Of a stretch of 64,000 nt of DNA, positions 16,535-25,546 are shown piece after piece. Positions within the stretch are counted from its first letter, which is position 1. Every line of letters begins with the position of its first letter. The DNA is from Sphingomonas lenta (lineage in GTDB: Bacteria; Pseudomonadota; Alphaproteobacteria; Sphingomonadales; Sphingomonadaceae). Both the position numbers and the translations under genes were made by a program. The DNA is taken from the NCBI RefSeq assembly GCF_002288825.1, contig NZ_NSLI01000008.1, positions 1 through 64,000 on the forward strand. Direction: 5' to 3'. The notes below the pieces were generated by a model, which made no database searches, had not been told where the DNA came from, and saw nothing but the letters and a program-made list of their open reading frames with translations.

Positions 16535-18313
16535 ATGGGCGAGCTGAAAATCTCTTTCGGAATAAGCGGGACCGAAGAAGCCTGGTACATCGCGAGGGGT
16601 TCGACGCCGGGATTCGCGGCGATCGACGTGTCACGACTCCCCGGACCCAAGCCGGAATTCACCGGACCCGTGCAAGTCTTCACCGCGTTCGAGCGCGAGA
16701 CTTGGTCGGGCAAGATCTTCGCCAACCAAGTCGCCGCACGGACCGATGCGTCGGGCACGGACACGTTCGATTACCTCTTCACCTGGAATAAGGTGAAGAA
16801 CGTCCAGCTGCTGTCCGACACCGCGCAGTCGGTCGTCCTGGACGGCTTCGTCCATGTCGACGCGCAGATCGGCGTGGACGACGTCGCGGCCACGTCGCTG
16901 ATGCTGGTCGGCGCCAAGCGCGCCAACGTGATCACCGGGCTGGGCGACGACAAGGTCGACATCCAGATGGTGTCCGACGTCAATTCGAGCTGGGTGGACG
17001 ATTTCCGGGTCGCGACCGGCGCGGGCGACGACCTCGTCAAGCTGTCCGGGCTCGATGTCCAGGCGCAGCTCGCGGCGGGCGACCGGACCTATTTGGAGGC
17101 GGTCAACAAGCCCGGCCTGCTGCTCACCAACTCGGGCGTGGGCGGCAATGCCTATGTGGACCTCGGCGCGGGCGACGACCGGTTGTTCGGCTACGAGAGC
17201 AACGAGTGGGTGATCGCGGGCACGGACGACGGCGCGGTCGAGCAGGTGCTGGCGACGGCGCCGCCCAAGGGCTTCGGCTACGCCGTGGGCGGCTCGACCG
17301 CCAAGGGCGGCTGCGCGAGCGTGCTCTACAAGATCGACCTGGCCACCGGCGCCGCGACCGCGGTAGGCGAGGTGAAGCTGCAGATCGGCTGGCTGCCCAT
17401 CACCGGGCTGGAGATCGAGTCGCTCAGCCTCAATCCCAAGGACGGCCAGCTCTACGGCTTCGCGAGCAAGTTCGGCATCCTCGACGCGTTGGTGAAGATC
17501 GACCCGCTGACCGCCAAGACGACCTACATCAAGCTCAACTGCAACAACCTCCACGCCGAGCTGCAGGACATGGCGTTCGACGCGGCGGGGAACCTGTACC
17601 TGGCCGTGAACGGCGACTTCCTGCAGGTCGACACCAAGACCGGCGCGATCAAGACGCTGGGGAACGACACGCTGGACTGCAAGATCGGCGCGCTCGCGAT
17701 CGACGCGTCGGGGCGCGTGTTCGGCCTGGCGGAGCTCGGCGTCAAAGGCACGATCGTCTATGAGATCGACCGCGCGACGGGCAAGACGATCGCCGCGCAC
17801 AAGATCGCCGGCCTCGACAAGAACTCGGCGATCGAGGGCATGTCGTTCGACAGCGCGGGCACGCTCTGGGCGGTCGACCGCGTCACGGGCGCGACGTACA
17901 AGATCGACCTCGCCGCCAAGAAGGCCGTGCTCGCCGCGACGACGCTGAGCGACAAGCAGCAGTTCGGCGACGGGTTCGAGGCGCTGGCGATCGACGGCGC
18001 AGTCGTGAAGACGCTGGTCGACCTGAACGCGCTGGGCGGCGACGTCGTCACCACCGGCCTGGGGTCCGACCGGCTCTATTATGCGGCGGGCGACGGGGTC
18101 GACACGATCACCGACTTCGACGTGGCGAACGATACGCTGCACATCGCGGGCTACGCCGCCGACCGGGTCAGGATCGACGTGTTCAACGGCGACACGTTCA
18201 TCCGCTTCACCGACTCGAGCCCGGACGGCTTCGTCGACGACGCGATGATCCAGCTCTCGGGCGTCGCCAACTTCGCGCTGTCGATGCTCAAATTCGAGGA
18301 CACGCCCTGGTGA
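16535..18313 (+). CDS. RTX-like secreted protein with beta-propeller region
   Basis: A 592-residue protein; GGGGAAAG precedes ATG at 16535. Residues about 115-225 contain calcium-loop-like units (ANVITGLGDDKVDIQ, ATGAGDDLVKLSG, VDLGAGDDRLFG). Residues about 240-490 repeat propeller-like blades (LYKIDLATGAATAVGEV, LVKIDPLTAKTTYIK, VYEIDRATGKTIAAHKI, TYKIDLAAKKAVLAA). The end has LGSDRLYYAAGDGVDTITDFDVANDTLHIAG, a common RTX C-terminus. There is no N-terminal signal, so type I secretion is likely. Unlike its neighbours it lacks the shared two-repeat module. Substrate and role are unknown; a matrix or adhesion protein is plausible. Confidence 0.7.
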   Translation: MGELKISFGISGTEEAWYIARGSTPGFAAIDVSRLPGPKPEFTGPVQVFTAFERETWSGKIFANQVAARTDASGTDTFDYLFTWNKVKNVQLLSDTAQSVVLDGFVHVDAQIGVDDVAATSLMLVGAKRANVITGLGDDKVDIQMVSDVNSSWVDDFRVATGAGDDLVKLSGLDVQAQLAAGDRTYLEAVNKPGLLLTNSGVGGNAYVDLGAGDDRLFGYESNEWVIAGTDDGAVEQVLATAPPKGFGYAVGGSTAKGGCASVLYKIDLATGAATAVGEVKLQIGWLPITGLEIESLSLNPKDGQLYGFASKFGILDALVKIDPLTAKTTYIKLNCNNLHAELQDMAFDAAGNLYLAVNGDFLQVDTKTGAIKTLGNDTLDCKIGALAIDASGRVFGLAELGVKGTIVYEIDRATGKTIAAHKIAGLDKNSAIEGMSFDSAGTLWAVDRVTGATYKIDLAAKKAVLAATTLSDKQQFGDGFEALAIDGAVVKTLVDLNALGGDVVTTGLGSDRLYYAAGDGVDTITDFDVANDTLHIAGYAADRVRIDVFNGDTFIRFTDSSPDGFVDDAMIQLSGVANFALSMLKFEDTPW

Positions 18314-18326
18314 CTGACGCCGCAGC

Positions 18327-19523
18327 GTGACCGCGGCGCACGGGCGTGGCAGAGGGCCGGGGGTGGACGACCGCCCAGGCCCCGAGCCGCGCCCCAGGCC
18401 GCGGATTCTGTTCGTGATCAACTCGATCGGGAGCGGCGGCGCGGAGCGCGCGCTGGGCCGCATCCTCGACGCCGCCGGCGACCGGCGGGGCCGCTACGAG
18501 CTGCACCTGGCGCTGCTCGACCGCGAGCCGGAGATGCGCGCGCTGCCGATGCTCGACGGACGGCACCGGCTCGACGCGCGGGGCGGCCTGCTCCGGAGCG
18601 TCGTCCAGCTCCGCCAGCTGCTGCGCCGCCTGCGGCCGGTGCTGGTCGTCAGCTTGCTTGTGCGCGCCAACATGGCGACCGCGCTCGCGGCGCCGGCCGC
18701 CGGCGCGCGCGCGGTGCTGTGCGAGCGCATGCACCTGTCCTCACACCTGGCCGGGCGCTACCGGGGCGCGAAGCTCCGGGCGCTCCGCCTGCTCGCCCGG
18801 CGGCTCTACCGGCGCGCCGACCTCATGCTCGCGGTCTCGGAGGGCGTGCGGCGCGACCTGGTCGAGCGGTTCGGCATGCCCGCGGGCCGCGTGCTGACGA
18901 TCGAGAACCCCTACGACGTCGACCGGATCGTCGCGGGAGGCGCGCGCGCGCCCTCGATCGCGCTGCCGCCCGCGTTCATTGTCGCGGTCGGCCGGCTGGT
19001 CGCCGCGAAGGGCTTCGCGCTGCTGATCGACGCCTACGCCCGCGCCGACCCGCCGCTGCCGCTGGTCGTGCTGGGGGAGGGGCCCGACCGCGCGCGCTTC
19101 GAGGCGCAGGCTGCGGCGGCGGGGCTGGGGGAGCGGATCCGCTTTGCGGGCTTCGTGGCCGACCCGTTCGCGGTCATGGCGCGCGCCGAGTTCCTGGTGT
19201 CCGCCTCGCACAACGAGGGCTTCCCCAACGCGATCGCCGAGGCGATGGCGCTGGGCGTGCCCGTGGTCGCCACCGACTGCCCGTCGGGTCCGGCCGAGCT
19301 CCTGGGCTCTGAGGCGGGGGCTCCGGGTGAGGTGGCGGAGGCGCCGTTCGGCCTCGTGGTGCGCGACGGCGACCGCGACGGGCTGGCGGACGCGATAGGG
19401 CGGATGGCCGACCCGGGCTTGCGCGCGCGGCTGGCGGCGGCCGGGCGGAGGCGGATCGAGGATTTCCGCGCCGAACGGATCGCGGAGCGCTACTGGGCGG
19501 CGTTCGACCGGTTCGCCAGCTGA
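18327..19523 (+). CDS. GT4-family glycosyltransferase
   Basis: A 398-residue GT-B enzyme. N-terminal donor/acceptor domain: ILFVINSIGSGGAERALGRIL. C-terminal nucleotide-sugar domain: FIVAVGRLVAAKGFALLIDAY and the family 4 E-x7-E region NEGFPNAIAEAMALGVPVVAT. It starts 14 bases after the RTX-like gene with GTG at 18327; an in-frame GTG at 18363 is also possible. It is a close paralogue of the gene ending at 20650. Its last 34 bases overlap, tail to tail, the next glycosyltransferase. It would add one sugar to the lipid-linked repeat unit at the inner membrane; the sugar is not predictable. Confidence 0.88.
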   Translation: MTAAHGRGRGPGVDDRPGPEPRPRPRILFVINSIGSGGAERALGRILDAAGDRRGRYELHLALLDREPEMRALPMLDGRHRLDARGGLLRSVVQLRQLLRRLRPVLVVSLLVRANMATALAAPAAGARAVLCERMHLSSHLAGRYRGAKLRALRLLARRLYRRADLMLAVSEGVRRDLVERFGMPAGRVLTIENPYDVDRIVAGGARAPSIALPPAFIVAVGRLVAAKGFALLIDAYARADPPLPLVVLGEGPDRARFEAQAAAAGLGERIRFAGFVADPFAVMARAEFLVSASHNEGFPNAIAEAMALGVPVVATDCPSGPAELLGSEAGAPGEVAEAPFGLVVRDGDRDGLADAIGRMADPGLRARLAAAGRRRIEDFRAERIAERYWAAFDRFAS

Positions 19524-20653
19524 CGAAAGATGCGCAGGTGCGCCTCGACCGCGGCGGCGGGGTCGTAGCGCGCCGCGATCGGCGCGGCCGCGGGCCAGGG
19601 ACCCTCGCGCGGGCCGGTCGCGGCGATCACGTCCGCGATCGAGTCCGTGTCGCCGACGGGGAAGTAGCGCTCGGGCGGCAGGCCGAACTCGCGATGCGCG
19701 GACAGGTCGGACAGCGCCACGGGCGCGCCCGCCGCCAGCGCCTCCAGGACCACCAACCCGAACCCCTCCATCTCCGACGCCTGCAGCACCAGCGCCGCGT
19801 GCGCGTAGAGCGCGGATAGCTCGTCGCCCGCGCGAAAGCCCAGGAAGCGCACGCCCGGCCCGGCGGTCGCATGGAGGTGCTCCTCGTACCGGCGGTCGCC
19901 GATCGAGCTTCCGACGATGACCAGCGGCAGCGCGCCCTCGCCCGCGCGGGCGTGCGCCGCGATCAAATCCTCAAAGCGCTTGGTCGCGTCCAGCCGGCCG
20001 ACCGCGAGCAGGTAGCCGCCATGGACGAGGCCGTGCGCCGCCAGGAATGCGCGCCCGGCCTCGGCGTCCGTCGGGGCCAGGCCGTGGCGGATCACGACCG
20101 TCCGCTCCGCCGCGTCGGGATAACGGCCCAGGAACTCGGCCTCGAGCGCCGCGCTGACGCAGACCACCCGGTCGGCGAATCGGGCCGCGAAGCGCTCACC
20201 CAGGCGCAGGAACGTGCGGGCGGCGCGTCCCCATTTGGGACGCTGGAAGTCGGAAGCGTGGTGCGTCACCACCGCCCGCATGCCGAGCAGCCGGGCCAGC
20301 GGTGCGAAGAAGCCGGGCCCGATACCGTGGAGGTGCACGATCGCGGCGCGGAGCCGCCAGCGCGCGTACAGGACGGCGAGCGGCGTGTGGAGCAGCGTCT
20401 CGAGCGCGTCCTGCGGCGGCGACGGCAGCGCGACGCAGCGCGCCGGGCCCAGCCGGTCGCGGTGCGGGTCCATGTAGCGCCGCCGTCCGATCAGCGTCAC
20501 CTCCAGGTCGGGCGCGGCCGCCGCCAGCTCCGGGTAGAGATGCTCGCAATGCGTCTCCACGCCGCCGATCACCCGCGGCACGCCGCGGAATCCGATCACC
20601 GCGAGGGGAGTGGACGACGGATCGTGGATCGCCTGCCGTTGCGTCCCCGTCAT
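19490..20653 (-). CDS. GT4-family glycosyltransferase
   Basis: A 387-residue GT-B enzyme. LAVIGFRGVPRVIGGVETHC at the N-terminus is the GG-E acceptor loop typical of DUF1972/rhamnosyltransferase-like GT4 enzymes. GGYLLAVGRLDATKRFEDLI and EMEGFGLVVLEALAAGAPV mark the donor domain. It is the last of three minus-strand genes joined by four-base overlaps (ATGA at 20650-20653), so it is translated with them. The acceptor-loop type is shared with the gene at 21762-22892, suggesting that the two arose by duplication. Confidence 0.88.
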   Translation of the reverse strand: MTGTQRQAIHDPSSTPLAVIGFRGVPRVIGGVETHCEHLYPELAAAAPDLEVTLIGRRRYMDPHRDRLGPARCVALPSPPQDALETLLHTPLAVLYARWRLRAAIVHLHGIGPGFFAPLARLLGMRAVVTHHASDFQRPKWGRAARTFLRLGERFAARFADRVVCVSAALEAEFLGRYPDAAERTVVIRHGLAPTDAEAGRAFLAAHGLVHGGYLLAVGRLDATKRFEDLIAAHARAGEGALPLVIVGSSIGDRRYEEHLHATAGPGVRFLGFRAGDELSALYAHAALVLQASEMEGFGLVVLEALAAGAPVALSDLSAHREFGLPPERYFPVGDTDSIADVIAATGPREGPWPAAAPIAARYDPAAAVEAHLRIFRQLANRSNAAQ

Positions 20654-21765
20654 CGCAGAACGGCGTCGAACGTCGCCCAGTAGCGCTCGACCGCCCTGGC
20701 GACGCCGAACTCCTGCGCGCGCCGCCGTCCCGCCTCGCCCTGCGCCGCGAGCCGCTCGGGCGAGGCCTCCGCGTCGCGCAGCGCGGCCGCGAGCGCCTGG
20801 CGGTCGTCGACGGGCACCAGCGTGCCCCAGTCGGTGGCCAGCGTGCCCCGGACCTCGTGGCGCGGCCGGTCGGCGAGGATCTCCGACGGGCCGGAGGCGC
20901 AGTTGGTGGCGAGGACGGGCACGCCCAGCGCCATCGCCTCCACCAGCGCGTTGGGGAAGCCCTCGCCGTTGGACGCGCTGACGTAGAGCGCGGCGCGGGC
21001 CAGCACGGCGAACGGGTTCGGCCGGAAGCCGAGCAGGTGCACGCGCCCGCCGAACCCCAGCGCGGCGACCCGAGCCTCCAACGCTTCACGCTCCGGTCCT
21101 TCGCCCAGGATCACGAGCGGCATGTCGACGCCCGACTCGGCATAAGCCTCGACGAGGAGGCCCATGTTCTTGGTCTCGGTCAGCCGGCCCATGGCGGCGA
21201 TGAAGGGCGTCGCGACCGGCAGTTTGGCCGGCTCGCGCCCCCGTGCGACGATCGCGTCGATGTCGACGGGGTTGGCGATCGTCACGATGCGCTCGCGCCG
21301 GACGCCGTAATTGGCGGCGAGGTCGTCCGCCACGCCGCCCGACACGGCGACCACGCGGTCGGCGTGGCGGTAAGCCGCGCGGACGAGCAGCCGGGCGAGC
21401 CGGTTGCCGCTCAGGTGCGCGGAGGTGTTGACGCGTTCGCTGATCACCACGCGCCGCCCGGTCAGCCTCGCCGCCGCGACCGCGATGATGTTGGCCCGGG
21501 TGAGGAAGCTGACGATGAGCGCCGGCCGCTCGCGCCGGACCAGCGCCAGCACGCGGGCGAGCCCCCGCGCGAGCGAGCCGCCGGTGCGCAGCCGCGCGAC
21601 GGGCAGCCAGTCGGGCGCCCGGTACGCGTCCGGATCGTCGTCGAGCAGCGCCAGCGCGAAGGGTGCGTCCGCCATGCGCGGCCGGGACGCGGAGAGGAGC
21701 GTCAGCATGACGCGCTCCGCCCCGCCGCCCGCGAGCGAGTTGAGGAGGAAGCGGACCCGTGTCAC
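20650..21765 (-). CDS. GT4-family glycosyltransferase
   Basis: About 371 residues from GTG at 21765, which overlaps the upstream stop by four bases (GTGA); ATG at 21783 is the alternative. VRFLLNSLAGGGAERVMLTLL starts the GT-B fold. FIAAMGRLTETKNMGLLVEAY and GEGFPNALVEAMALGVPVLAT are the donor-domain blocks. Strong resemblance to the plus-strand enzyme at 18327-19523 (SGPxEIL after the E-x7-E region in both). Middle gene of a three-gene translationally coupled operon for repeat-unit assembly. Confidence 0.88.
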   Translation of the reverse strand: MTRVRFLLNSLAGGGAERVMLTLLSASRPRMADAPFALALLDDDPDAYRAPDWLPVARLRTGGSLARGLARVLALVRRERPALIVSFLTRANIIAVAAARLTGRRVVISERVNTSAHLSGNRLARLLVRAAYRHADRVVAVSGGVADDLAANYGVRRERIVTIANPVDIDAIVARGREPAKLPVATPFIAAMGRLTETKNMGLLVEAYAESGVDMPLVILGEGPEREALEARVAALGFGGRVHLLGFRPNPFAVLARAALYVSASNGEGFPNALVEAMALGVPVLATNCASGPSEILADRPRHEVRGTLATDWGTLVPVDDRQALAAALRDAEASPERLAAQGEAGRRRAQEFGVARAVERYWATFDAVLR

Positions 21766-22892
21766 CGCGCCGCCGCGCCGCATAGCCGGTCCATGATCGC
21801 CGCCGTCTCGGCCGCGATCTTGTCCCAGTCGTAGCGCTCGCGCACCGCCGCCCCGTCCACCGCGAAGGTTTCGGGCGGCAGGCGGAGCTTCGCCGCGAGC
21901 GCGTCCACCGATCCGACGGGGAAATGGTGGGACGCGGGCAGGCCGATCTCCCGGTTGGCGGCGATGTCGCTCAGGAGCGTGGGCGTATCCATCGCCAGCG
22001 CCTCCAGCGCCGCGATCGGCAGCCCCTCGTGGTGGGAGGGCAGCACGAACAAGGACGCGCCGGCGTAGAGCGAGCGCAGCGCCTCGTGCGGCTGGAAGCC
22101 CGCGAAGACCACCTGCGGCCCGGCGCGCTCGAGGAGGCGGCCGGCATAGGCGTCCGCATGGTCCGCACGCCCGGCGATGACGAGCTTGCGACCGTCGCCG
22201 GACGCCCGGTGCGCGTCGATCAGGTCGTCGAAGCCCTTTTCCGGCACCAGCCGACCAACGCCGAGCACATAGCCGCCCGGCTCCAAACCCAACCCCGCCA
22301 GCACGGCGGGGTCGGGATCGCGCGACGCTCGCGCGAAGGTGAGGCTCGCGCCGTTGGGTACGAAATGAATGCGGCCGGCGCTCCCGGGGAACCGGCGGCG
22401 GAGCGCCGTCGTCACGTCCTCCGACACGACGATGACCTCGTGCGCGTGGCGCACCGCCACCCATTCGGCGAACCGCAGCAGCGCCTTGGCGGGGCGGCTC
22501 CACTTGGCCCGGTCGTAATCGCGGCCGTGGTGCGTCAGCAGCACGCGCAGGCCCAGCGCGCGCGCCAGCGGCACCGCTAACCCGGGACCGATCGCGTGGA
22601 GGTGGACCGCCGAGCAGCGCCGGGCGAAGCGGAGATAGGCGACCGCCCAGAGCGTGTGCGCGATCGTCTCCAGATATTTGTTGCGGACCGCCCAGAGAGG
22701 CAGGAGCGAGACGCCCCGCCATTCCCGCGCGTCTCGGTCCACATAGGGCGCGCGCATCGCGACGGCGATGTCGCCGTCGGGCCTGAGCGCCTTCAACCGC
22801 GGATAGAGCTCCTCGGCATGGGCCTCGATCCCGCCCATCACCCCGGGTATCCCGCGCAGCCCCGCCACGCCGATCCTCGTCATGCGCGCCAT
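21762..22892 (-). CDS. GT4-family glycosyltransferase (rhamnosyltransferase-like)
   Basis: A 376-residue protein. IGVAGLRGIPGVMGGIEAHA is the characteristic N-terminus of DUF1972 GT4 enzymes, many of them rhamnosyltransferases. VHLHAIGPGLAVPLARALGL, GGYVLGVGRLVPEKGFDDLI and HHEGLPIAALEALAMDTPTLL complete the family pattern. It is the first gene of the minus-strand trio. Rhamnose is only a guess, because no dTDP-rhamnose genes lie in the window. Confidence 0.88.
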   Translation of the reverse strand: MARMTRIGVAGLRGIPGVMGGIEAHAEELYPRLKALRPDGDIAVAMRAPYVDRDAREWRGVSLLPLWAVRNKYLETIAHTLWAVAYLRFARRCSAVHLHAIGPGLAVPLARALGLRVLLTHHGRDYDRAKWSRPAKALLRFAEWVAVRHAHEVIVVSEDVTTALRRRFPGSAGRIHFVPNGASLTFARASRDPDPAVLAGLGLEPGGYVLGVGRLVPEKGFDDLIDAHRASGDGRKLVIAGRADHADAYAGRLLERAGPQVVFAGFQPHEALRSLYAGASLFVLPSHHEGLPIAALEALAMDTPTLLSDIAANREIGLPASHHFPVGSVDALAAKLRLPPETFAVDGAAVRERYDWDKIAAETAAIMDRLCGAAAR

Positions 22893-22999
22893 TCGTCAGG
22901 CGCGCGGGTGGGCGGGAGCGGGGGTCGGGCGCATAGCGGGCACGATGTATCCCGCGCGCGCCGGCCCCGCAACAACGCGTCGTGGGCCGCCGCGGCGCG

Positions 23000-23266
23000 T
23001 CAGCGGATGACGACGGCGCCCAAGCCGAACACCGCCGCCCAGCCCAGCGCCCCCGCCGCGGCCGCCGCGAGCAACCGGCCGAGCGGCAGGCGGAGCGGGG
23101 CGGGCTCCGGCTTCATGAAGAATCCGCGCAGCGCCGCGTCCGACACGCGGCGCTGGAGGTCGCCCGCCGGGGTGGCGCCTTCGGGCGGCAACGGCGCGGC
23201 GGGCGCGCCGCCGCGCCGGGCGGTGCTGGGTATCGGATCGGCACGGGGCGCGTAAACTGGACTCAT
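23000..23266 (-). CDS. Small single-helix membrane protein
   Basis: An 88-residue protein from ATG at 23266, with AAGG about ten bases upstream. The first ~60 residues are proline- and alanine-rich, polar and probably disordered. The end is a membrane helix (RLLAAAAAGALGWAAVFGLGAVVI) after basic residues, so it would be tail-anchored in the inner membrane with the N-terminus inside. The family is not recognised. Its position beside the glycosyltransferase trio suggests an accessory role in the polysaccharide system, without direct evidence. Confidence 0.5.
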   Translation of the reverse strand: MSPVYAPRADPIPSTARRGGAPAAPLPPEGATPAGDLQRRVSDAALRGFFMKPEPAPLRLPLGRLLAAAAAGALGWAAVFGLGAVVIR

Positions 23267-23647
23267 GTTAGTCGCCTTGACACTGTTCGAGGCGCGGCCT
23301 AGCCGGTCACCGGTTCTCCAACGCCGAAAAAAGGCGGCTTCCGTCAAGTTAACCATCAGTCGGGAAGGGTCGCGCAGCACAAAGATTCTCAGGGTGGGTC
23401 ACCGGGCTATGCACGACCAAGAATTGCGGCATTTGGCGTTCGATCTGTACGGACGCGATCGTCACTAATTAATAGCGCGCGCCCGTTTCGTTCTGTTCTT
23501 CTGAAATGACGCCCGGCGGGCGGTTGTTCGATACGCTTCGTCGGTATTTCGGCCGGCGGGCCTAGCTCTTCTTGAAGAGGTGCTGCGCGGCCAAGCTCCG
23601 GCGCGCGCGTTGATCGCGGCTGCACGCTCTATCCTCAAGGTAGCCAC

Positions 23648-23716
23648 TCAATAGCGTCGGCGTGGAACGGCTTGGGGAGCAGCGGATTCGAGGTTTCAGG
23701 ACGTGCCCCATCGGGC
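23648..23716 (+). mobile_element. Left-end remnant of an IS5-type element
   Basis: The segment AATAGCGTCGGCGTGGAACG and about 45 bases after it match, with scattered differences, the left end of the IS5-type copy at 24636-24700, up to the point where that copy's transposase begins. Here the transposase is gone. The rest of the 560-base gap between 23267 and 23823 shows no other gene beyond a trivial 19-codon frame at 23409. Confidence 0.55.
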
Positions 23717-23823
23717 AATGGTGGAAAGTTTCAACGTCTTTGAACGCAGAGTTGGATCTGCCCTCTCCGCCGACTATGCCGGGGGGTGTGGTGCAATCCT
23801 ACGCCTAGGTGGTCGAGATTAAC

Positions 23824-24567
23824 ATGTTCAAGTCGCCATTCCATGTTCCTCAGGATCGCTTGCCCACCTTGGCGCAACCGCATACCCGGGGCTGTGCCCG
23901 AAGCTGGAAGGAGCTGCGACTTCTCCTCAGCGCCGATCTCTACCGATATCCAGGATCAGGAATGTTCAAGTGGCTGAAGCTGTTCTTATTTAACGCGGGC
24001 TTCAAGTACATCGCGCTTGTAAGGATAGTCGGTTTCTTAAAGGTTAACCGTATTACCAGATACGTTCTCTACCCTCCGGCGAAGCTGATCCTACTGCACT
24101 ATAGGCATTTGTACGGCATGGCAATCGCCGAGTATGCAGATATCGGACCCGGCCTGTTCGTGACCCGCTTTGGAGGCATCTACATAAATGGTGATTGTCT
24201 ACTCGGGGCGAACGTAAATCTCAGTCCTCTGATACTCTTTGGCCAGACAAATCGAGGAGAAGTCATTGGATCGCCTGTCATAGGTAATCGTGTATTCATC
24301 GCATCTGGAGCGAGGGTCACGGGCGCCATTACAATCGGCGATGATGTTGCGATTGGCGCGAACGCTGTAGTGGTGAAAGATGCTCCTCCAAGAGCGGTCC
24401 TTGCAGGTGTTCCGGCGAAGATAATCTCAGACCGTGGCTCTGAAGGGTACATTAATCGTCAAGTGCCGCCCGAGGTTATTGCAGCGTGTGCCCGAGCACG
24501 CCGCGACTCAGGTGGTCCTGATGCAATTTGGTATCCGCCAGATATGCTTGAGCAAGAGGCTTTATAG
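23824..24567 (+). CDS. Serine-acetyltransferase-like left-handed beta-helix acyltransferase
   Basis: A 247-residue protein from ATG at 23824 (GTG at 23809 is the alternative). The N-terminal region has SADLYRYPGSGMFKWLKLFL. The hexapeptide-repeat domain runs through FVTRFGGIYINGDCLLGANV, FIASGARVTGAITIGDDVAI and GANAVVVKDAPPRAVLAGVPAKI. The relatives are CysE and polysaccharide O-acetyltransferases, and the locus favours O-acetylation of the exopolysaccharide. Base composition is visibly more AT-rich than the surrounding genes, a sign of separate acquisition. A dead homologue lies at 26900-27593, and an IS5 copy follows immediately. Confidence 0.75.
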   Translation: MFKSPFHVPQDRLPTLAQPHTRGCARSWKELRLLLSADLYRYPGSGMFKWLKLFLFNAGFKYIALVRIVGFLKVNRITRYVLYPPAKLILLHYRHLYGMAIAEYADIGPGLFVTRFGGIYINGDCLLGANVNLSPLILFGQTNRGEVIGSPVIGNRVFIASGARVTGAITIGDDVAIGANAVVVKDAPPRAVLAGVPAKIISDRGSEGYINRQVPPEVIAACARARRDSGGPDAIWYPPDMLEQEAL

Positions 24568-24625
24568 TAAATGAAATCACGGCCTCTCCAGTTCACGGGA
24601 AGACAACTTCGCAAAGTCAGATCTA

Positions 24626-25459
24626 GGGTCAGGACCTAATAACGCTGGTGTGGAACGGCTGGCGGCGTAGCGGATCCGGGGTGCCAGGAGGTGCCCTATG
24701 GCCGAGCTGTTCCTGCTGTCGGAGGCGCAGATGCGCCGCATCGAGCCGTTCTTTCCGTTGCAGCGCGGCTTGGCGCAGGTGGACGACAGGCGGGTGCTGT
24801 CGGGCATTATCTACGTCATCCGCAACAGGCTGATGTGGCGAGACGCTCCGCCTGCCTATGGCCCGCACAAGACGCTCTACAACCGCTTCGTTCGCTGGAG
24901 CCGGGTCGGCGTGTTCAATTGCATCTTTGCAGGTCTCGCGGCCGAGGGCGGCGCACCTGACCAGCTCATGGTAGACGCCACACACCTGAAGGCGCACCGG
25001 ACTGCGGCTTCCCTGCGTAAAAAGGGGCTCTTCCGCGCCGTATCGGCCGCACCAAGGGCGGCCTGAATTCCAAGCTCCACGCTGTCTGCGACGAGTAAGG
25101 CCGGCCGCGGGTGCTGCTCCTGACGGAAGGCCAGGTCAGCGACTACAAGGGAAGCGCCACCATGCTGCCCGCCCCGGTGCTCATCGCCGACCGGGGCTAC
25201 GACGCCGACTGGTTCCGTCAGGCGCTGCGTGCCCGCGGCACGCGACCGTGCATCCCCGGTCGCGCCGGCCGTTCACGCCAGGTCCGGCACGGCAAGAAGC
25301 TCTACCGCTCACGCCACAAGATCGAGATCATGTTCGGCCGCCTGAAGGACTGGCGACGCGTCGCCATCCGCTACGACCGATGCGCCCACACCTTCATGTC
25401 CGCTATCGCCCTCGCGGCAACGGTTATCTTCTGGCTACAGCGGTAGTGAGTTCTGAGCC
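24626..25459 (+). mobile_element. IS5-family insertion sequence (IS427-like)
   Basis: About 834 bp. The left tip GGGTCAGGACCTAATAAC and the inverted right tip GGCTCAGAACTCACTAC match imperfectly as terminal repeats, and CTA-type bases flank both ends. The transposase inside is disrupted. Size and two-frame layout fit the IS427 group. Confidence 0.7.
24698..25446 (+). pseudogene. IS5-family transposase, disrupted
   Basis: The first part (24698-25066) has the N-terminal DUF4096-like region (LSEAQMRRIEPFFPLQRGLA) and the start of the DDE core (DQLMVDATHLKAHRTAAS). A one-base loss near 25030 shifts the frame, so the natural continuation RRIGRTKGGLNSKLHAVCDE lies in another frame and then hits a TAA at about 25096. 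The C-terminal part (from 25111) has LIADRGYDADWFRQALRARG and the catalytic region HKIEIMFGRLKDWRRVAIRYDR. IS427-group elements can use programmed frameshifting, but the additional in-frame stop argues that this copy is dead. Confidence 0.8.
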
Positions 25460-25546
25460 TAAGCGAGAAAATTTTCGATTCAATGCCGTTTTAGATTAAT
25501 TTGATACGTGGGATTGCTGACATTAAGTTCAGATTTTAGGATTTTA

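Noticed and set aside
21766..22722. An N-terminal extension of the GT4 gene at 20650-21765
   Set aside because: The frame stays open upstream but overlaps the real upstream glycosyltransferase in another frame, and the extension text has no family similarity. GTG at 21765 or ATG at 21783 fits the GT-B start.
23409..23468. A 19-codon frame starting MHDQELRHLAF
   Set aside because: Too short, no ribosome binding site and no supporting context.
24698..25446. IS5 transposase made functional by programmed frameshifting
   Set aside because: A frameshift alone could be programmed in this IS group, but an additional in-frame TAA follows the shift, so the copy was called a pseudogene.
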